NCBI GenBank assembly: GCA_963778075.1
Contig: CAVZTJ010000001.1
Span: 372,001 to 436,000 of the forward strand
Reading direction: 5' to 3'
From: JASHPR01 sp963778075
GTDB taxonomy: Bacteria > Actinomycetota > Actinomycetes > Streptosporangiales > Streptosporangiaceae
Length of the DNA: 64,000 nt
The position numbers and the translations under genes were made by a program. This document shows positions 1-9,167 of the stretch, piece by piece. The notes beneath the pieces are model-generated. The model worked only from the letters and a program-made list of their open reading frames with translations. It was not told where the DNA came from and did not search any database. How positions within the stretch are numbered: the stretch's first letter is position 1; each line of letters starts with the position of its first letter.

Positions 1-698
1 CGTGTCCAGGGCCGTGATTTCCCAGCTGCGGGCGCAGGGTGGCGGGATCATCGTGCAGAGGAGACCCTCTCCGCGCTCACCGACCTGGTGCGCGCGGGCA
101 AGGTCCGGAACATCGGCTCGTCCACGTTCCCGGCCTCGGACATCGTCGAGGCACAGTAGGCCGCCGAGTGCCGCGGGCTGGAACGGTTCCGCACCGAGCA
201 GCCGCCGTACTCGATCCTCAACCGCGCGATCGAGCGCGAGGTGCTGCCGGTCTGCGAGCGCTACGGCATAGGCACCCTGGTCTGGAGCCCGCTCGCTCAG
301 GGCCTGCTCACCGGCCGCTATCGCAAGGGCCAGCAGGCCGACACGCTGCGGGCCAGCTACGGGTTCCGGCACCTCAGCGACCAGCGGCGGCTCGACGCTG
401 TCGAGCAGCTCATTCCCCTCGCCGAGGACGCCGGGATGCCGCTGACCCATCTGGCCATGGCCTTCGCGATCACCAACCCCGGCGTCACCTCCGTGATCAT
501 CGGCCGCGCACTATGAAGCACCTCGACGACCTCCTCGCGGGCGCCGAGACCACGCTGCCCGACGAGATCCTCGACCGGATCGACGCCATCGTGCCTCCGG
601 GCACCGACGTCGGGACCCTGGACATGGCCTACAACCCGCCCGCCATTCAGCAGCCCCGCCTGCGCCGCCGTCTGCCCGGCGACCGTTCCGCCGCCTGA
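1..698 (+). pseudogene. Aldo/keto reductase remnant fused to a short SDR fragment
   Basis: Frame 1 from about 58 reads as the C-terminal half of an aldo/keto reductase: EETLSALTDLVRAGKVRNIG, then YSILNRAIEREVLPVCERYG, VWSPLAQGLLTGRY and SVIIG. It is broken by an in-frame TAG at 157-159, where the family normally has Trp after EAQ. A one-base loss near 505-508 also shifts it; restoring a C gives SVIIGPRTMKHLDDLL, and the rest continues in frame 3 to 698. The first ~55 bases do not fit an AKR. In frame 2 they read RAVISQLRAQGGGIIVQ, typical of the SDR segment just before the catalytic Ser. The remnant therefore looks chimeric as well as frameshifted. The 5' end may continue outside the window. 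Confidence 0.8.
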
Positions 699-733
699 CG
701 GGTCCGCCGGACTGGCAGATAACCTGCTACCCA

Positions 734-1567
734 GTGGATGTCGATCGCAGCCCTGCCCCGCTGGCGGCCCTGTTGCCGTCGTACCGGCCGATCTTCGACC
801 GGCTGCTGGAGGTCTGCGAGGGTGACGAGCGGATCCGGGCGTTCTGGCTGTCCGGGTCGCTGGCCAAAGGCACCGCGGACAGCGGCTCTGACCTCGACTG
901 CCTGCTGGCCATCCGGGATGCTGACTTCGACGACTTCGCCGCTGGCTGGCGGGAATGGCTCGCGACGATCACGCCGACCCTGCTCGCCCGGGAGCTGCCG
1001 TTCGCGCGTGGTTCCTTCTACTCCACTACGACCGGCTGCGAGCGCCTCGACGTCGTGAGCGAGCCGGTCAGCAAGGTCCCCACGTCGCGGCACCGGTACC
1101 GCCGCGTGGTCTTCGACCGTGACGGCCTGGATGCCACGGTGCCCGCCCCCGAGCCGCCGCCGGGACCGAACCTGGACCGGCTCCGCTCGACGGTAGAGGA
1201 GTTCTTCCGGGTCGAGGCGATCGTCCCGGTCATGCTGAACCAGCGCCGCGACTACCTGGCCGCGGTCAACGGCGTGCAGAGCCTGCAGCTGATGCTCTAC
1301 AACGTGTTCGTCGAGTGCAACCAGCCGCAGCCGCCGATGGGCATCAAGCAGTGGACCGCCCGGCTTACGCCGGAGCAGCGGCAGGTCCTGACCGCGCTGC
1401 CGGTTGCCGCGCCCGAACACGACTCGATCGCCGTCGGCCTCCGCGCAACCGGGAACGCGATGCGTACCGCAGGGCGAGCCGCGGTCACCGCGTGCGCCGA
1501 CATCTGGCCCGTGGATCTCGACGAAGGCGTCCAGCGGTTCGTCGACCAGAGCGTTCCCGCGCCGTGA
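734..1567 (+). CDS. Nucleotidyltransferase-domain protein
   Basis: A 277-residue protein with a GTG start. Residues ~38-55 carry the Pol-beta-type nucleotidyltransferase signature GSLAKGTADSGSDLDCLL: the GS motif followed by the D-x-D metal-binding pair. The remainder is a helical C-terminal domain, the architecture of small-molecule nucleotidyltransferases such as the lincosamide and aminoglycoside enzymes. It would transfer NMP to a small acceptor in the cytosol; the acceptor cannot be read from the sequence. It stands alone between an AKR remnant and a convergent hypothetical gene. An ATG at 738 is out of frame, so GTG 734 is the likely start. Confidence 0.8.
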   Translation: MDVDRSPAPLAALLPSYRPIFDRLLEVCEGDERIRAFWLSGSLAKGTADSGSDLDCLLAIRDADFDDFAAGWREWLATITPTLLARELPFARGSFYSTTTGCERLDVVSEPVSKVPTSRHRYRRVVFDRDGLDATVPAPEPPPGPNLDRLRSTVEEFFRVEAIVPVMLNQRRDYLAAVNGVQSLQLMLYNVFVECNQPQPPMGIKQWTARLTPEQRQVLTALPVAAPEHDSIAVGLRATGNAMRTAGRAAVTACADIWPVDLDEGVQRFVDQSVPAP

Positions 1568-1588
1568 CCGGTGAGATCCGGTGGTCAG

Positions 1589-2218
1589 CTATGCGGCTGC
1601 CTGCTGCGCGAAGGTAAGCATTTGCTGCCACAGCGGATCGATGCCTCCGGCACCCAGCGCGTTCTCCAGGCTCAGGATCAGCGATAGCAGGTCGCCGGTC
1701 CGCAACGGCGCCTGGAAGCCAGGAGGCAGGGGCGCCAGATGCGACTCCCCGCAAACCCCGGCATCGCTGCCGACGATGGTGCCGACGACGCCCCCGGGGT
1801 ACGCGACCGCGCCCGAGAGCTGGCCCGGGGCCTGCTCGGCGATGGCCCCGAAAACCGCCTTGCGGAAGCGAGCCGATGGCTCCGGGTCGAGATATACATC
1901 GGCCACAGTCACGAACGCCCGCAGCGGCAGATGGTCCAGGCCGTCCCCGCGACGGTCAAGCTGCTCGCGGACCTGGTCACGAGTCTGCTCGACCTCCTGC
2001 CGCTTCAGCACCTCGATGACCCCCGGAACTGGATGTCCCGTGGACCAGGCCTGCCTGGTAAAGATTCCCCTGCCGTACGAGACAGCCACGCCCGCCTGAG
2101 CATCAGACTGCTGGGCGACGACAATTGCGGCACTGTCAAAAAGTGGAACATGCGGGGGAAGGACCGGCACACAAAGGCCGCCTTCCCACGGCTGGTCAGT
2201 CGCATTGCCATTAGCCAT
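1589..2218 (-). CDS. Hypothetical protein, 209 aa
   Basis: An intact reading frame starting with ATG at 2218 (MANGNATDQPWEGGLCVPVL). Composition is globular, with no signal peptide, membrane segment or metal-binding motif. It has a charged central helix-like stretch (VLKRQEVEQTRDQVREQLDR) and a Gly/Val-rich part (AVAYPGGVVGTIVG). I do not recognise the family. It converges on the nucleotidyltransferase gene with 21 bases between stops. Normal codon use supports real coding. Confidence 0.55.
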   Translation of the reverse strand: MANGNATDQPWEGGLCVPVLPPHVPLFDSAAIVVAQQSDAQAGVAVSYGRGIFTRQAWSTGHPVPGVIEVLKRQEVEQTRDQVREQLDRRGDGLDHLPLRAFVTVADVYLDPEPSARFRKAVFGAIAEQAPGQLSGAVAYPGGVVGTIVGSDAGVCGESHLAPLPPGFQAPLRTGDLLSLILSLENALGAGGIDPLWQQMLTFAQQAAA

Positions 2219-2596
2219 AGCTGTCCTCCCGTGCTCTCAACGATCAGGCCGGGCCGCCCGGTTGCAGCCCGGGACCGCCGGCCCCGCTCCCCCGCGCCCA
2301 CGAAGCCGAGCTGCCGTCACGTATTTGTTGAGCGGCCGGCCACGCTTCTGATACATCCAGGGGCGGACACTGCTAGCCGAGTTTGCCGGACCGCGGAAGA
2401 CAGAACACTGCCCGACGGCCCGCCGTGAGAACCGGCTACGCACACTGAGCCGTCGTTATAGGCGCTGGCCCGCTCTGCCATCCGAGGGGTGGGGCCGCCT
2501 GGCTGGCGGCGACTTATATCGGCTTGACACAGCACGCACGACGAAACCCACACGCTGCGCCACGAGACATTGCAGGCGCTAGGCTTGCACGAGATA
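2219..2596. other. Intergenic stretch, nothing identified
   Basis: No convincing coding region, RNA gene or repeat was found. It must hold the promoter of the minus-strand hypothetical gene ending at 2218. Confidence 0.5.
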
Positions 2597-2656
2597 CTGG
2601 TTCAAGATCCTCACCGATCCTGAGGGCAACCGGGTCTAGCTGTGGCAGCCGCCTGA
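2597..2656 (+). pseudogene. VOC/glyoxalase C-terminal scrap
   Basis: About 20 codons read YWFKILTDPEGNRV, a stop, then LWQPPD. This is the C-terminal signature of a vicinal-oxygen-chelate protein (FKILDPEGN-x-x-ELW), with the metal-ligand Glu codon GAG changed to TAG. Nothing upstream matches the rest of a VOC domain, so this is a deletion remnant. Confidence 0.6.
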
Positions 2657-2840
2657 CCGCTTTGTCACGGAACCGGTGACGTGCCGCGGCGCTGCTGAGC
2701 CGAGCCGCCGGGGAGGAGCTGCCGGACCGGCGAAGATTCGCGGCGGCTCCCGGCGCTGTGCCGCGCTACCTGCGCGGTATGGACAACTCGCGTGTGATCG
2801 GTGCACAGTAGTGGCTCGATGCATGACGGGGAGGATGCAC

Positions 2841-3086
2841 ATGCCTAGGTTCATGGACTTCCACGAGGACCTGAAGCTGCCGCAGGATGCCATCGATCAG
2901 ATAGCCCAGGGAACGCGGGACGGCGCTACCGACGAGTTCGGCGTGCGGCAGATTGAGCTCTACCACAACGCCGACGGCAAGGTTTATTGCCTCCTGGAAG
3001 GGCCTGATGAGGAGGCCATCCGCCACCATCATGAGGCCCTCAACGTTCCCTGCGGCGACGTGCACCGCGTGGACAGCCTGCTCTGA
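2841..3086 (+). CDS. DUF4242 small protein (SCO4226-like)
   Basis: An 81-residue protein starting MPRFMDFHEDLKLP and ending in HRVDSLL. It matches DUF4242, the family of the Streptomyces nickel-binding protein SCO4226, a dimeric ferredoxin-like fold. Conserved features include the N-terminal FMD-H segment and the central KVYCLLEGPDEEAI-x-HHEA segment. The function is unsettled; metal binding is known for one homologue only. A Shine-Dalgarno GGGGAGG lies at 2828-2834. ATG 2835 abuts it, so ATG 2841 is preferred. Confidence 0.75.
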   Translation: MPRFMDFHEDLKLPQDAIDQIAQGTRDGATDEFGVRQIELYHNADGKVYCLLEGPDEEAIRHHHEALNVPCGDVHRVDSLL

Positions 3087-3166
3087 CCCGTGCCCGATCG
3101 TGAATAACGCCGACCGGCGTACTGCTCGTCAGCCAGGCGTGCACAGGTGCTTGCGGGGCTTCCGGT

Positions 3167-3500
3167 GTGGCCGCCTACCCTGGCGTGGTGGTCTTTGACG
3201 TCGGCTGCGGGCCAGGGGCTCTGACCGCGCAACTCGTGCACCGGCTTTGCCGACCGCACCTTCGACGCCGCGCTGGCCCAGCTGGTTGTGCATTTCATAA
3301 CCGATCCCGCCCGCGGGCTCTCGGAGATGGTACGGTCACCCGCCCTGGCGGCTTGGTCGCCGCCTGCGTGTGGGATCACACCGGAGCTGGCGGTCCCCTC
3401 GCCGCGTTCTGGCAGGCCGTGCACTCCTGCCCCCGGCCCCGTTCTGCATCTCGGCTTCAGCCTGGTCAGTACGGGCTCACCCGTGACCGAACGACAAAGC
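3167..3500 (+). pseudogene. SAM-dependent methyltransferase remnant
   Basis: Three frame segments together give a class I methyltransferase. VVVFDVGCGPGALTAQLVHRL is motif I, binding S-adenosylmethionine. FADRTFDAALAQLVVHFITDPARGLSEM is motif II/III in a second frame. TRPGGLVAACVWDHTGAGGP with FWQAVH is back in the first frame. Sequence between motif I and FADRTFDAA is far too short, so an internal deletion of roughly 50 residues is inferred on top of frameshifts. Not functional. Confidence 0.75.
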
Positions 3501-3522
3501 GCCGCCGCGATAGGGATGGGTG

Positions 3523-3999
3523 ATGATGGCCGGGCAGGACATCTCGTGGAGTACGCCCCGGGAGACTTTCAATCTCCGGGTGGCCGCGGTCATTGGCCAC
3601 GGCCATAAGGTCTTGCTGTGCACCGTCGATGGGCTCGGGTACTGGTTCCTGCCAGGCGGCCGGGTCCGTTTCGGGGAGCCGGCTGAGCTCGCTCTGTCGC
3701 GTGAACTGGCCGAGGAGCTCGGGCACCAGTTCCCGGCTGGACGGTTGGCACTCGTCGTGGAGAACATCTACCGCGAGAGTTCCCTCCAGCACGAAGTTGG
3801 TTTCTACTACCGCCTGGACTGGCCAGCGGGACTAGCGGAAACCAATCTTGGGGGCGGCGTGGAGCCTGGCCATCGATTCCGGTGGGCTGACGCCGGCGAG
3901 CTGAACTCCGTGCGCTTCGAGCCCGCTGGTCTAGTCCCTGTGCTCCACGATCTGGGTGATGGCGTTCGCCACATACTCCTCGACCGGCGCGCCGCGTAG
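3523..3999 (+). CDS. Nudix hydrolase
   Basis: A protein of about 158 residues with a complete Nudix box near residues 47-69: GGRVRFGEPAELALSRELAEELG fits G-x5-E-x7-RE-U-x-EE-x-G-U, and the RE and EE residues that bind Mg2+ are all present. It hydrolyses a nucleoside diphosphate linked to another moiety; the substrate cannot be predicted. GTG 3520, ATG 3523 and ATG 3526 are all possible starts behind a weak AGGG at 3512. It is intact although both neighbours (methyltransferase and RibD remnants) are decayed. Confidence 0.85.
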   Translation: MMAGQDISWSTPRETFNLRVAAVIGHGHKVLLCTVDGLGYWFLPGGRVRFGEPAELALSRELAEELGHQFPAGRLALVVENIYRESSLQHEVGFYYRLDWPAGLAETNLGGGVEPGHRFRWADAGELNSVRFEPAGLVPVLHDLGDGVRHILLDRRAA

Positions 4000-4105
4000 G
4001 AAGACAAGTCCGATCGCCTCAACCCGGGCACGCGGCCAGCGTAGAAGCTGGTGTCGCACCATCTGGGTTACCGACAAGCTCCAGGTGCCACGCTGCCCCA
4101 GGCCA

Positions 4106-4236
4106 TCCGACCATGAGTTCGCTGATGCAGGACTCCTCGACGAGATCCTGCTGGGAATCGCCCCGGTTATGCTTGGCGCCGGTGCTCCCTTGCTCCCACG
4201 GCGTCTGCTCGCTTCAGAGCTGACGTTGACTGCCTC
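4106..4236 (+). pseudogene. RibD-C/dihydrofolate-reductase-like remnant
   Basis: One frame reads HEFADAGLLDEILLGIAPVM followed by LGAGAPLLPRRL, the C-terminal signature of actinobacterial RibD C-terminal-domain reductases (ADAGLLDE ... P-x-LGAG-x-PLLPR). The N-terminal NADPH-binding part is absent. The remnant abuts and slightly underlies the 3' end of the opposite-strand AAA ATPase. Confidence 0.7.
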
Positions 4237-4243
4237 TGCGGTT

Positions 4244-5473
4244 TTACGGTTCCGGTCGCGGTGGCGCCGATCGACCATCTCCCGTGGGCCTTATACCGTC
4301 CGACCGCAGCAATACATAGTCTGCGAATCCTGGCATGACAAATTCTATCGGCTGTCCCCTCGGGCTACGGTGTGCCCAAATTATTCCGTTTCCTGCAAGG
4401 TGATACAGGATATCAATAGCGCCGTAACTCAGGCCTGGAATCGTTGACCCGAACAAGGAATCCCAGGTTAGGCGCGGCGAGTCCAAGCTCACGTTGTTTC
4501 GTTCTGCCAGAGCCCGCAGAGCTTGCTTCTCGGGGTCTGTGCATGAGCTCCAGACCGGCTCATATACAGAGACGGCAAGCTGGCCCCGAACCATATCTAT
4601 GGCGATCTCCGCATGATCATCACTGATGAACGGTGCCTTCCTTGCCGCAGCTGACCTGTCTGCTTCAAGCCATGCCGCTGATCCGAGCATCTGGAGAACC
4701 AACGGATTTCCCTCTGAGAAGGAAGCAAGACGATCCAGAGCTGCCGGCTGGAACTTGCAGCCTGCATCAACCATTGGCACCTCCAGAGCATGCCTGGATT
4801 CCTCGACGCTTAGCGGATATAGAGGCTGGTACCAAATGTCAGGCAAGGTTCTTGCGTGTTGGTCGCGTTGTATGAGACCTTGCGGGATCTTAGGAAGACC
4901 TCCTATCAGCACAGCGATGGGCAGGTCATCGAGGCGGCCAATAACCCGCATTAGCAGTTCTAGATCCTTCGTTGGAAGAGCTTGCGCTTCATCGATAATC
5001 AGAGCCACTCCGACTTGCGACTGCATCGCCAGACTCCCGAGATTGGAGAGCAGTCGCGATAGCCGGGAGTATGCAGTCGTATCGCTCCCGATTTCCGATC
5101 CGAGCTGGATCCCAAGACCGATGGGGCCGGCGGATATATTGAATTGCTCAAGGCGAGCCCGAAATTTTGCTCCTATACCCTCCGGCGGAAGCGCATCGCT
5201 TGCATCAGAGAGGAGATCGAGGATCGACGTCGTCGCATCAGAGCTCGCTTCGCTGTAACCGCAAAGCCACCCTTTTTGCTGAAGCTGGCGCCTAGCGAGC
5301 TTCAGCAAACACGTCTTCCCCAAACCCATCGGCGCTAGAAAGCAGAGGACATCTGAGCACTGCCGACTCTGCACCTCATGGGTAAACCTTTCAACAGCTT
5401 CTAGCTGTCCCGATCGCCCAAAGAGATACTTCTGCGGCCGCACACCGCCACGAGGAAAAGGATTCAACCGCAC
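4244..5473 (-). CDS. Orphan AAA-family ATPase, lower GC
   Basis: A 409-residue P-loop ATPase. Walker A is APMGLGKTCLLKL (~47-59), Walker B is VALIIDEAQAL (~161-171), and a sensor-like stretch AVLIGGLPKI follows (~187-196). The C-terminal part resembles the lid and winged-helix region of Orc1/STAND-type ATPases. The GTG start follows an AT-rich segment. Base composition is visibly lower in GC than the flanks, and rare codons are common, suggesting recent acquisition. The last ~20 residues (DGRSAPPRPEP) are GC-rich and lie over the RibD remnant, so the native stop may have been lost. No partner gene is adjacent. Role unknown; defence or mobile-element function is only a guess. Confidence 0.75.
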   Translation of the reverse strand: MRLNPFPRGGVRPQKYLFGRSGQLEAVERFTHEVQSRQCSDVLCFLAPMGLGKTCLLKLARRQLQQKGWLCGYSEASSDATTSILDLLSDASDALPPEGIGAKFRARLEQFNISAGPIGLGIQLGSEIGSDTTAYSRLSRLLSNLGSLAMQSQVGVALIIDEAQALPTKDLELLMRVIGRLDDLPIAVLIGGLPKIPQGLIQRDQHARTLPDIWYQPLYPLSVEESRHALEVPMVDAGCKFQPAALDRLASFSEGNPLVLQMLGSAAWLEADRSAAARKAPFISDDHAEIAIDMVRGQLAVSVYEPVWSSCTDPEKQALRALAERNNVSLDSPRLTWDSLFGSTIPGLSYGAIDILYHLAGNGIIWAHRSPRGQPIEFVMPGFADYVLLRSDGIRPTGDGRSAPPRPEP

Positions 5474-5496
5474 CGCTTCATTGTACGGTGCGCGTA

Positions 5497-5795
5497 CACA
5501 ATCTGTCCTACGGCGCGAGCAAGGGCGCCTCGGACCGAATCGTTGTGGCCGCAGCGGTCGAACTCGCCGATCGGGATCCGTGCGAACGTCATCAACCCCG
5601 GTCCAATCGACACCGGCTGGATGGGCCTGCAGATCCCTCAGATGGGCCTGACCCCGACACCGGCCGACTGGGGACGCCTACTGACACAGCCGACCTCGTC
5701 CGGTGCCTGATGCCGGACGCTGGAGGCTGGATCGCCGGAAAGATCGTCCACAGCAACGGCGGGTCGATCTCGCCTCGCAACGCGGGCAGTCCCCG
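5497..5795 (+). pseudogene. SDR oxidoreductase C-terminal remnant
   Basis: YGASKGASDRIVVAAAVELA carries the catalytic Tyr-x3-Lys of short-chain dehydrogenases. After a one-base shift the next frame reads IRANVINPGPIDTGWMGLQI. A third segment, LMPDAGGWIAGKIVHSNGG, is the family C-terminus. The Rossmann N-terminus is missing and at least two frameshifts separate the segments. It abuts the low-GC ATPase insertion. Confidence 0.8.
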
Positions 5796-6007
5796 CAGAA
5801 CGTTGCACCGGCAGGTGTCCTGATCTCTGCTGGTGGTGGTCAGGCCGGACGCAGTGGTGTTGGCCTGTTCCGGGATGTTCCGCGTATTATGTGGTTGATC
5901 GGCCCGCTCTCAGCGGGGACGCTGGGCTGGTGACGATGCAGGCCGTCACGGCTACGGCAGCCGCTCGCCGCCGGAGCCAATCAGCCCTCCTGCTGAAGGA
6001 GCACGAC

Positions 6008-7742
6008 ATGCGCGGCATTCCAAGAACATGGACCGTATCGCTGGTGGCGGCTGTGGCTTGCGCTGTCGTCTTACTGCCGTCTGCGGGTGGCCGGGCCGGG
6101 TCCGTCCCGGCGGGCGGCCATCAAATCCGGGCGCGCATCACCGGCGCTCTCGTCCCGGGCACCAGCATCACGCTGCCGCGTACCTCGCCATCCCCGGCCA
6201 GCCTGCCGTCGAGGCAGCAGCAGATCAAGGTGCTGGCCGCGGTGCTAAAGAACATGCACAAGAACTACGCGAAGTACGCCCAGATCACGCCGGGCCCGCA
6301 GGACATCTTTGATTACGGCATCGGCCCGCTCTGGCTCAGAGGTATCGACGGAGCTGGGACCACGATCGCGGTCATGGAGGGCTGGAAGGACCCGAATATC
6401 GGCAAGGTGATCGCCGGCTGATGACAAGATCTTCGGCCTGCCGAACCCGAAGATCACCACCATCTTCCCGGCCGGCCCGCTGCCGAAGAAGTGCCCGCCG
6501 GGCATGGTGGCCCTTGGCAGCTACGGATCGTGTCAGGCATGGGCCGGCGAGCTGGAGCTGGATGTGATGTCCGCGCACTTGATCGCGCCGTATGCGAAGA
6601 TCATTATCTCCGCGACGCCGGCGGACACGCAGGAAACCGACGACGCGGCCAGCCAGGTCGCGATGCCGGAGATCATGAAGGGCGTCGAGGTCATTGCCGC
6701 CGAGCACCTGGCTAACGTGATCTCGATCAGCGACGGAAACGGCGAGTCCAGCTATAGCGCGGGCGCGGAGGAGATCACCGCCCAGAATCCGGGCGAGCTG
6801 GCAGCCGCAGCGGCCGGCATCCCGGTCTTGGTAGGCACCGGAGACTGCGGCGTCGTGCAGAACTTGCCCGTGGCCAACTCACAGTGCGGCAACGCCTCCC
6901 ACCAGCCGGACACCGCGGCCTGGGATGACTCGCCGTGGGTCACCGCGGTGGGCGGCACCATCCCCAACATCAACCCGAAGACCGGCGCGAAACAGGGCTC
7001 CGACCCCGTCTGGCACGTGGCCGGGATCTTCTCCGAGGGTGCTGGCTACTCCTCGGTGTTCACTCGGCCCGACTACCAGAACGGGGTAGCGAACATCACC
7101 CAAAGTCCGATGCGGTCGGTGCCCGACATTGCGCTAGACGCCCAAGACGGGACGTCCGAAGCCGGCCCGATGCTCAATGGCGTCCTGGCCCTGGCCACCC
7201 AGCTCAATGACGGCCACGACATCGGTCCGATCAACCCGGCGCTGTATGACAGCCTCGGCCCCCGCGGTGCGGCGGCGGGCATCGCCGACGTCATCCATGG
7301 CAACAACTCAGTCATCGTGAACGGCAAGACCGTCGTGCAGGGCTTCACAGCGACCAAAGGCTTCGACGTGGCCACCGGCTGGGGCACAATCAACGGCAAA
7401 TTCGTACCGAGCCTGGTCGCCGCGACCCGCGCGGACGGCCAGGAAGCTGCGACGCGCCAGCAGGCGTGGGCCGACCTCACGGCACTGGAACACGGCATCC
7501 AGTTCACGCCGGACACCACCAGCCCCAGCGGCATGACGTACCTGCTGGCCGGGGGATTCCTGCCCGGTCACCCGGTGCAGATGTCGATCGACGGCAACGC
7601 GGTCGCCACGCTGAGGGCCGGGGACCTGGGCACGGTGACCTACATGATCGCCCCCAGCCTGCTCAAGCTGGAGCCCGGCGAGCACACTGTCACTTTGGGC
7701 AGCCTGCTACTGAACATGACCGGGACGTTCAACGTCAGCTAA
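6008..7742 (+). pseudogene. Secreted S53 (sedolisin/kumamolisin-type) peptidase, frameshifted
   Basis: Reading starts at ATG 6008 behind AAGGAG (5996-6001). It gives a signal peptide (WTVSLVAAVACAVVLL), then a linker and the start of the catalytic domain (GTTIAVMEGWKDPNIGKVIAG) before TGA at 6419. From 6420 a second frame continues without loss to 7742. It carries the sedolisin Glu-x3-Asp pair in AGELELDV, the oxyanion Asp in GTGDCG, the nucleophile Ser in DGTSEAGPM, and the calcium site FDVATGWGTING. Two missing bases at 6419 (probably GGC TTC GAT) explain the break. The rest is pristine, so the lesion is recent or a sequencing error. If corrected, it is an acid-active exported endopeptidase with an extra ~100-residue C-terminal domain. 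Confidence 0.85.
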
Positions 7743-7948
7743 TCCCGGAGCTGGGATTCGGCTCGGCTGGCCTGAGGAGGCGCAGAAGCAGAAATCCTGG
7801 TTCCTTGCTCAGTTTCTCGTAGTCCCCGGGATAACGCTCGCGCATTGTTTCGGCTGGGACCGTCCGCCAGCTCCTCCTGCGTCAGCCGGGTTTCGGCGCG
7901 CAGCCGCCGCAGCAAGCCAGCGAATGTAAGCGCAGGTTCGTCCGCCAC
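7739..7948 (-). pseudogene. Truncated XRE-type helix-turn-helix regulator
   Basis: The start reads MADEPALTFAGLLRRLRAET then RLTQEELA, the typical N-terminus of actinobacterial XRE/LuxR-ATPase regulators. The frame departs from the family immediately afterwards. Nothing downstream matches recognition helices or an ATPase domain, so this is a 5' fragment. It converges on the S53 gene, overlapping its stop. Confidence 0.6.
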
Positions 7949-7963
7949 CGCCGTATCGCTCCC

Positions 7964-8524
7964 TCACGCCCTGCCCTGAGGATTGGCGGTGGCGGGACCG
8001 AACGCGGCCTCGTCGCGGAGGATGCTGTAGAGCACGGCGTCGCGCCACTGGCCGGCGCGGAACACGACGCTGCGCAGGATGCCCTCGCGGGTGAACCCGG
8101 CCTTCTGCAGGGCGCGCTGCTCGGCGGCGTTCGTGACGTCGGTTTCGGCCTCGATCCGGATGGCCTGCGTATGGGCGAACAGGTAATGAACCAGCCCGCG
8201 CTGCACCTGTGTGCCGTAACCGTGGCCTCGCGCCTCAGGGACGAGCGTGACGCCGATGGCCCAGCACCATGAGCGGAACCCGGTCGGCCTCTTGCGCCAG
8301 TTGACCAGCCCGACCGTTTCACCGGCGTGATCTACCAGCAGGGTGCCGCCGTCCTCGCCGAGCAGGCCGTTTTCATCCCACCGGCGCCGTAGCCAGCGCC
8401 CGTCCTGCCAGCCGTACCACTCGGACTCGCCGACGACGGCCGGGTCGGTGAACAGCCGGACCAGCAGGCCGAGATCGGACTCCGCGACGGGGCGCAAAGT
8501 GACCTGATTGTCCATGACGCTCAA
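7964..8524 (-). CDS. GNAT-family N-acetyltransferase
   Basis: A 186-residue RimJ/RimL-like acetyltransferase. TLRPVAESDLGLLVRLF at the N-terminus and the acetyl-CoA-binding motif A (VPEARGHGYGTQVQRGLVHY) are clear, followed by the C-terminal NAAEQRALQKAGF(T)REGILR signature. It transfers acetyl from CoA to an amine; the substrate is not predictable. It follows the GMC remnant on the same strand with two bases between, so it may ride on that promoter. Confidence 0.85.
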   Translation of the reverse strand: MSVMDNQVTLRPVAESDLGLLVRLFTDPAVVGESEWYGWQDGRWLRRRWDENGLLGEDGGTLLVDHAGETVGLVNWRKRPTGFRSWCWAIGVTLVPEARGHGYGTQVQRGLVHYLFAHTQAIRIEAETDVTNAAEQRALQKAGFTREGILRSVVFRAGQWRDAVLYSILRDEAAFGPATANPQGRA

Positions 8525-8526
8525 GC

Positions 8527-9164
8527 CTATGATCCGCCGACCCCGCTCGCGGCGGGTGCGTCGTGGCGGATCAGCGAGGCCGCGCGCTCGGCGGTGATCA
8601 TGACGGTCACGACCGGGTTGACCGATGGGATCGTGGGGAACACGGACGCGTCGGCCACCCGCAGCCCCGGCACGCCGCGCACCCGTAGTTCCGGGTCAAG
8701 CACGGCGAGCGGGTCGTCCGGGGCACCCATGCGACAGGTCCCGCTGACGTGGTAGACGGTCTGCTGGGTCGCGCGGGCGAGGGCCGAGATGTCGGCGTCC
8801 GACACCGCCTGCGGGCCGGGGAACACCTCGCGGCGCAGCTGGGCCGCCATCGGCTCGGACTCGCCGATCCGACGGGCGGCGCGCACGGCGGCGACCAGGA
8901 CCGCCTCGTCGGCGCCGGCCGGGTCGGTGAAGTAGCGGTAGTCGATCGCTGGCCGGTCGTCCGGGGCGGCGCTGGTGATCCAGACCCGGCCGCGAGCATT
9001 TCCGCCCACCGGCGGATCGAGCGGGCCCGCGGCTCGCGCTCGTCGCTCGGGCCCCATTCGATCAGGCCGACCGAGATCGCGGGGTCCTCGGCCAGCCGCG
9101 CCGCGACGATGCACCCGGCTGTGCCGCCGCCGACCACCAGGTAGTCGAACTCCGTCATCGGCAC
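8527..9164 (-). pseudogene. GMC (choline-dehydrogenase-like) oxidoreductase with internal deletion
   Basis: The start MTEFDYLVVGGGTAGCIVAA(RLAEDP) is the GMC FAD-binding N-terminus. After ~50 residues the reading shifts frame. It resumes as GRVWITSAAPDDRPAIDYRY, then TVYHVSGTCRMGAPDDPLAV and the C-terminal SVNPVVTVMITAERAASLI. The family is ~520 residues; here only ~210 codons remain, so about 300 central residues are gone. The active-site His/Asn region is partly present, but the enzyme cannot fold normally. It lies head-to-tail with the XRE-cupin regulator. Confidence 0.85.
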
Positions 9165-9167
9165 TCC

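Noticed and set aside
6405..6425. Programmed ribosomal frameshift in the S53 gene
   Set aside because: No slippery sequence, pseudoknot or Shine-Dalgarno-like stimulator is seen, and S53 peptidases are not known to use one. A small deletion is simpler.
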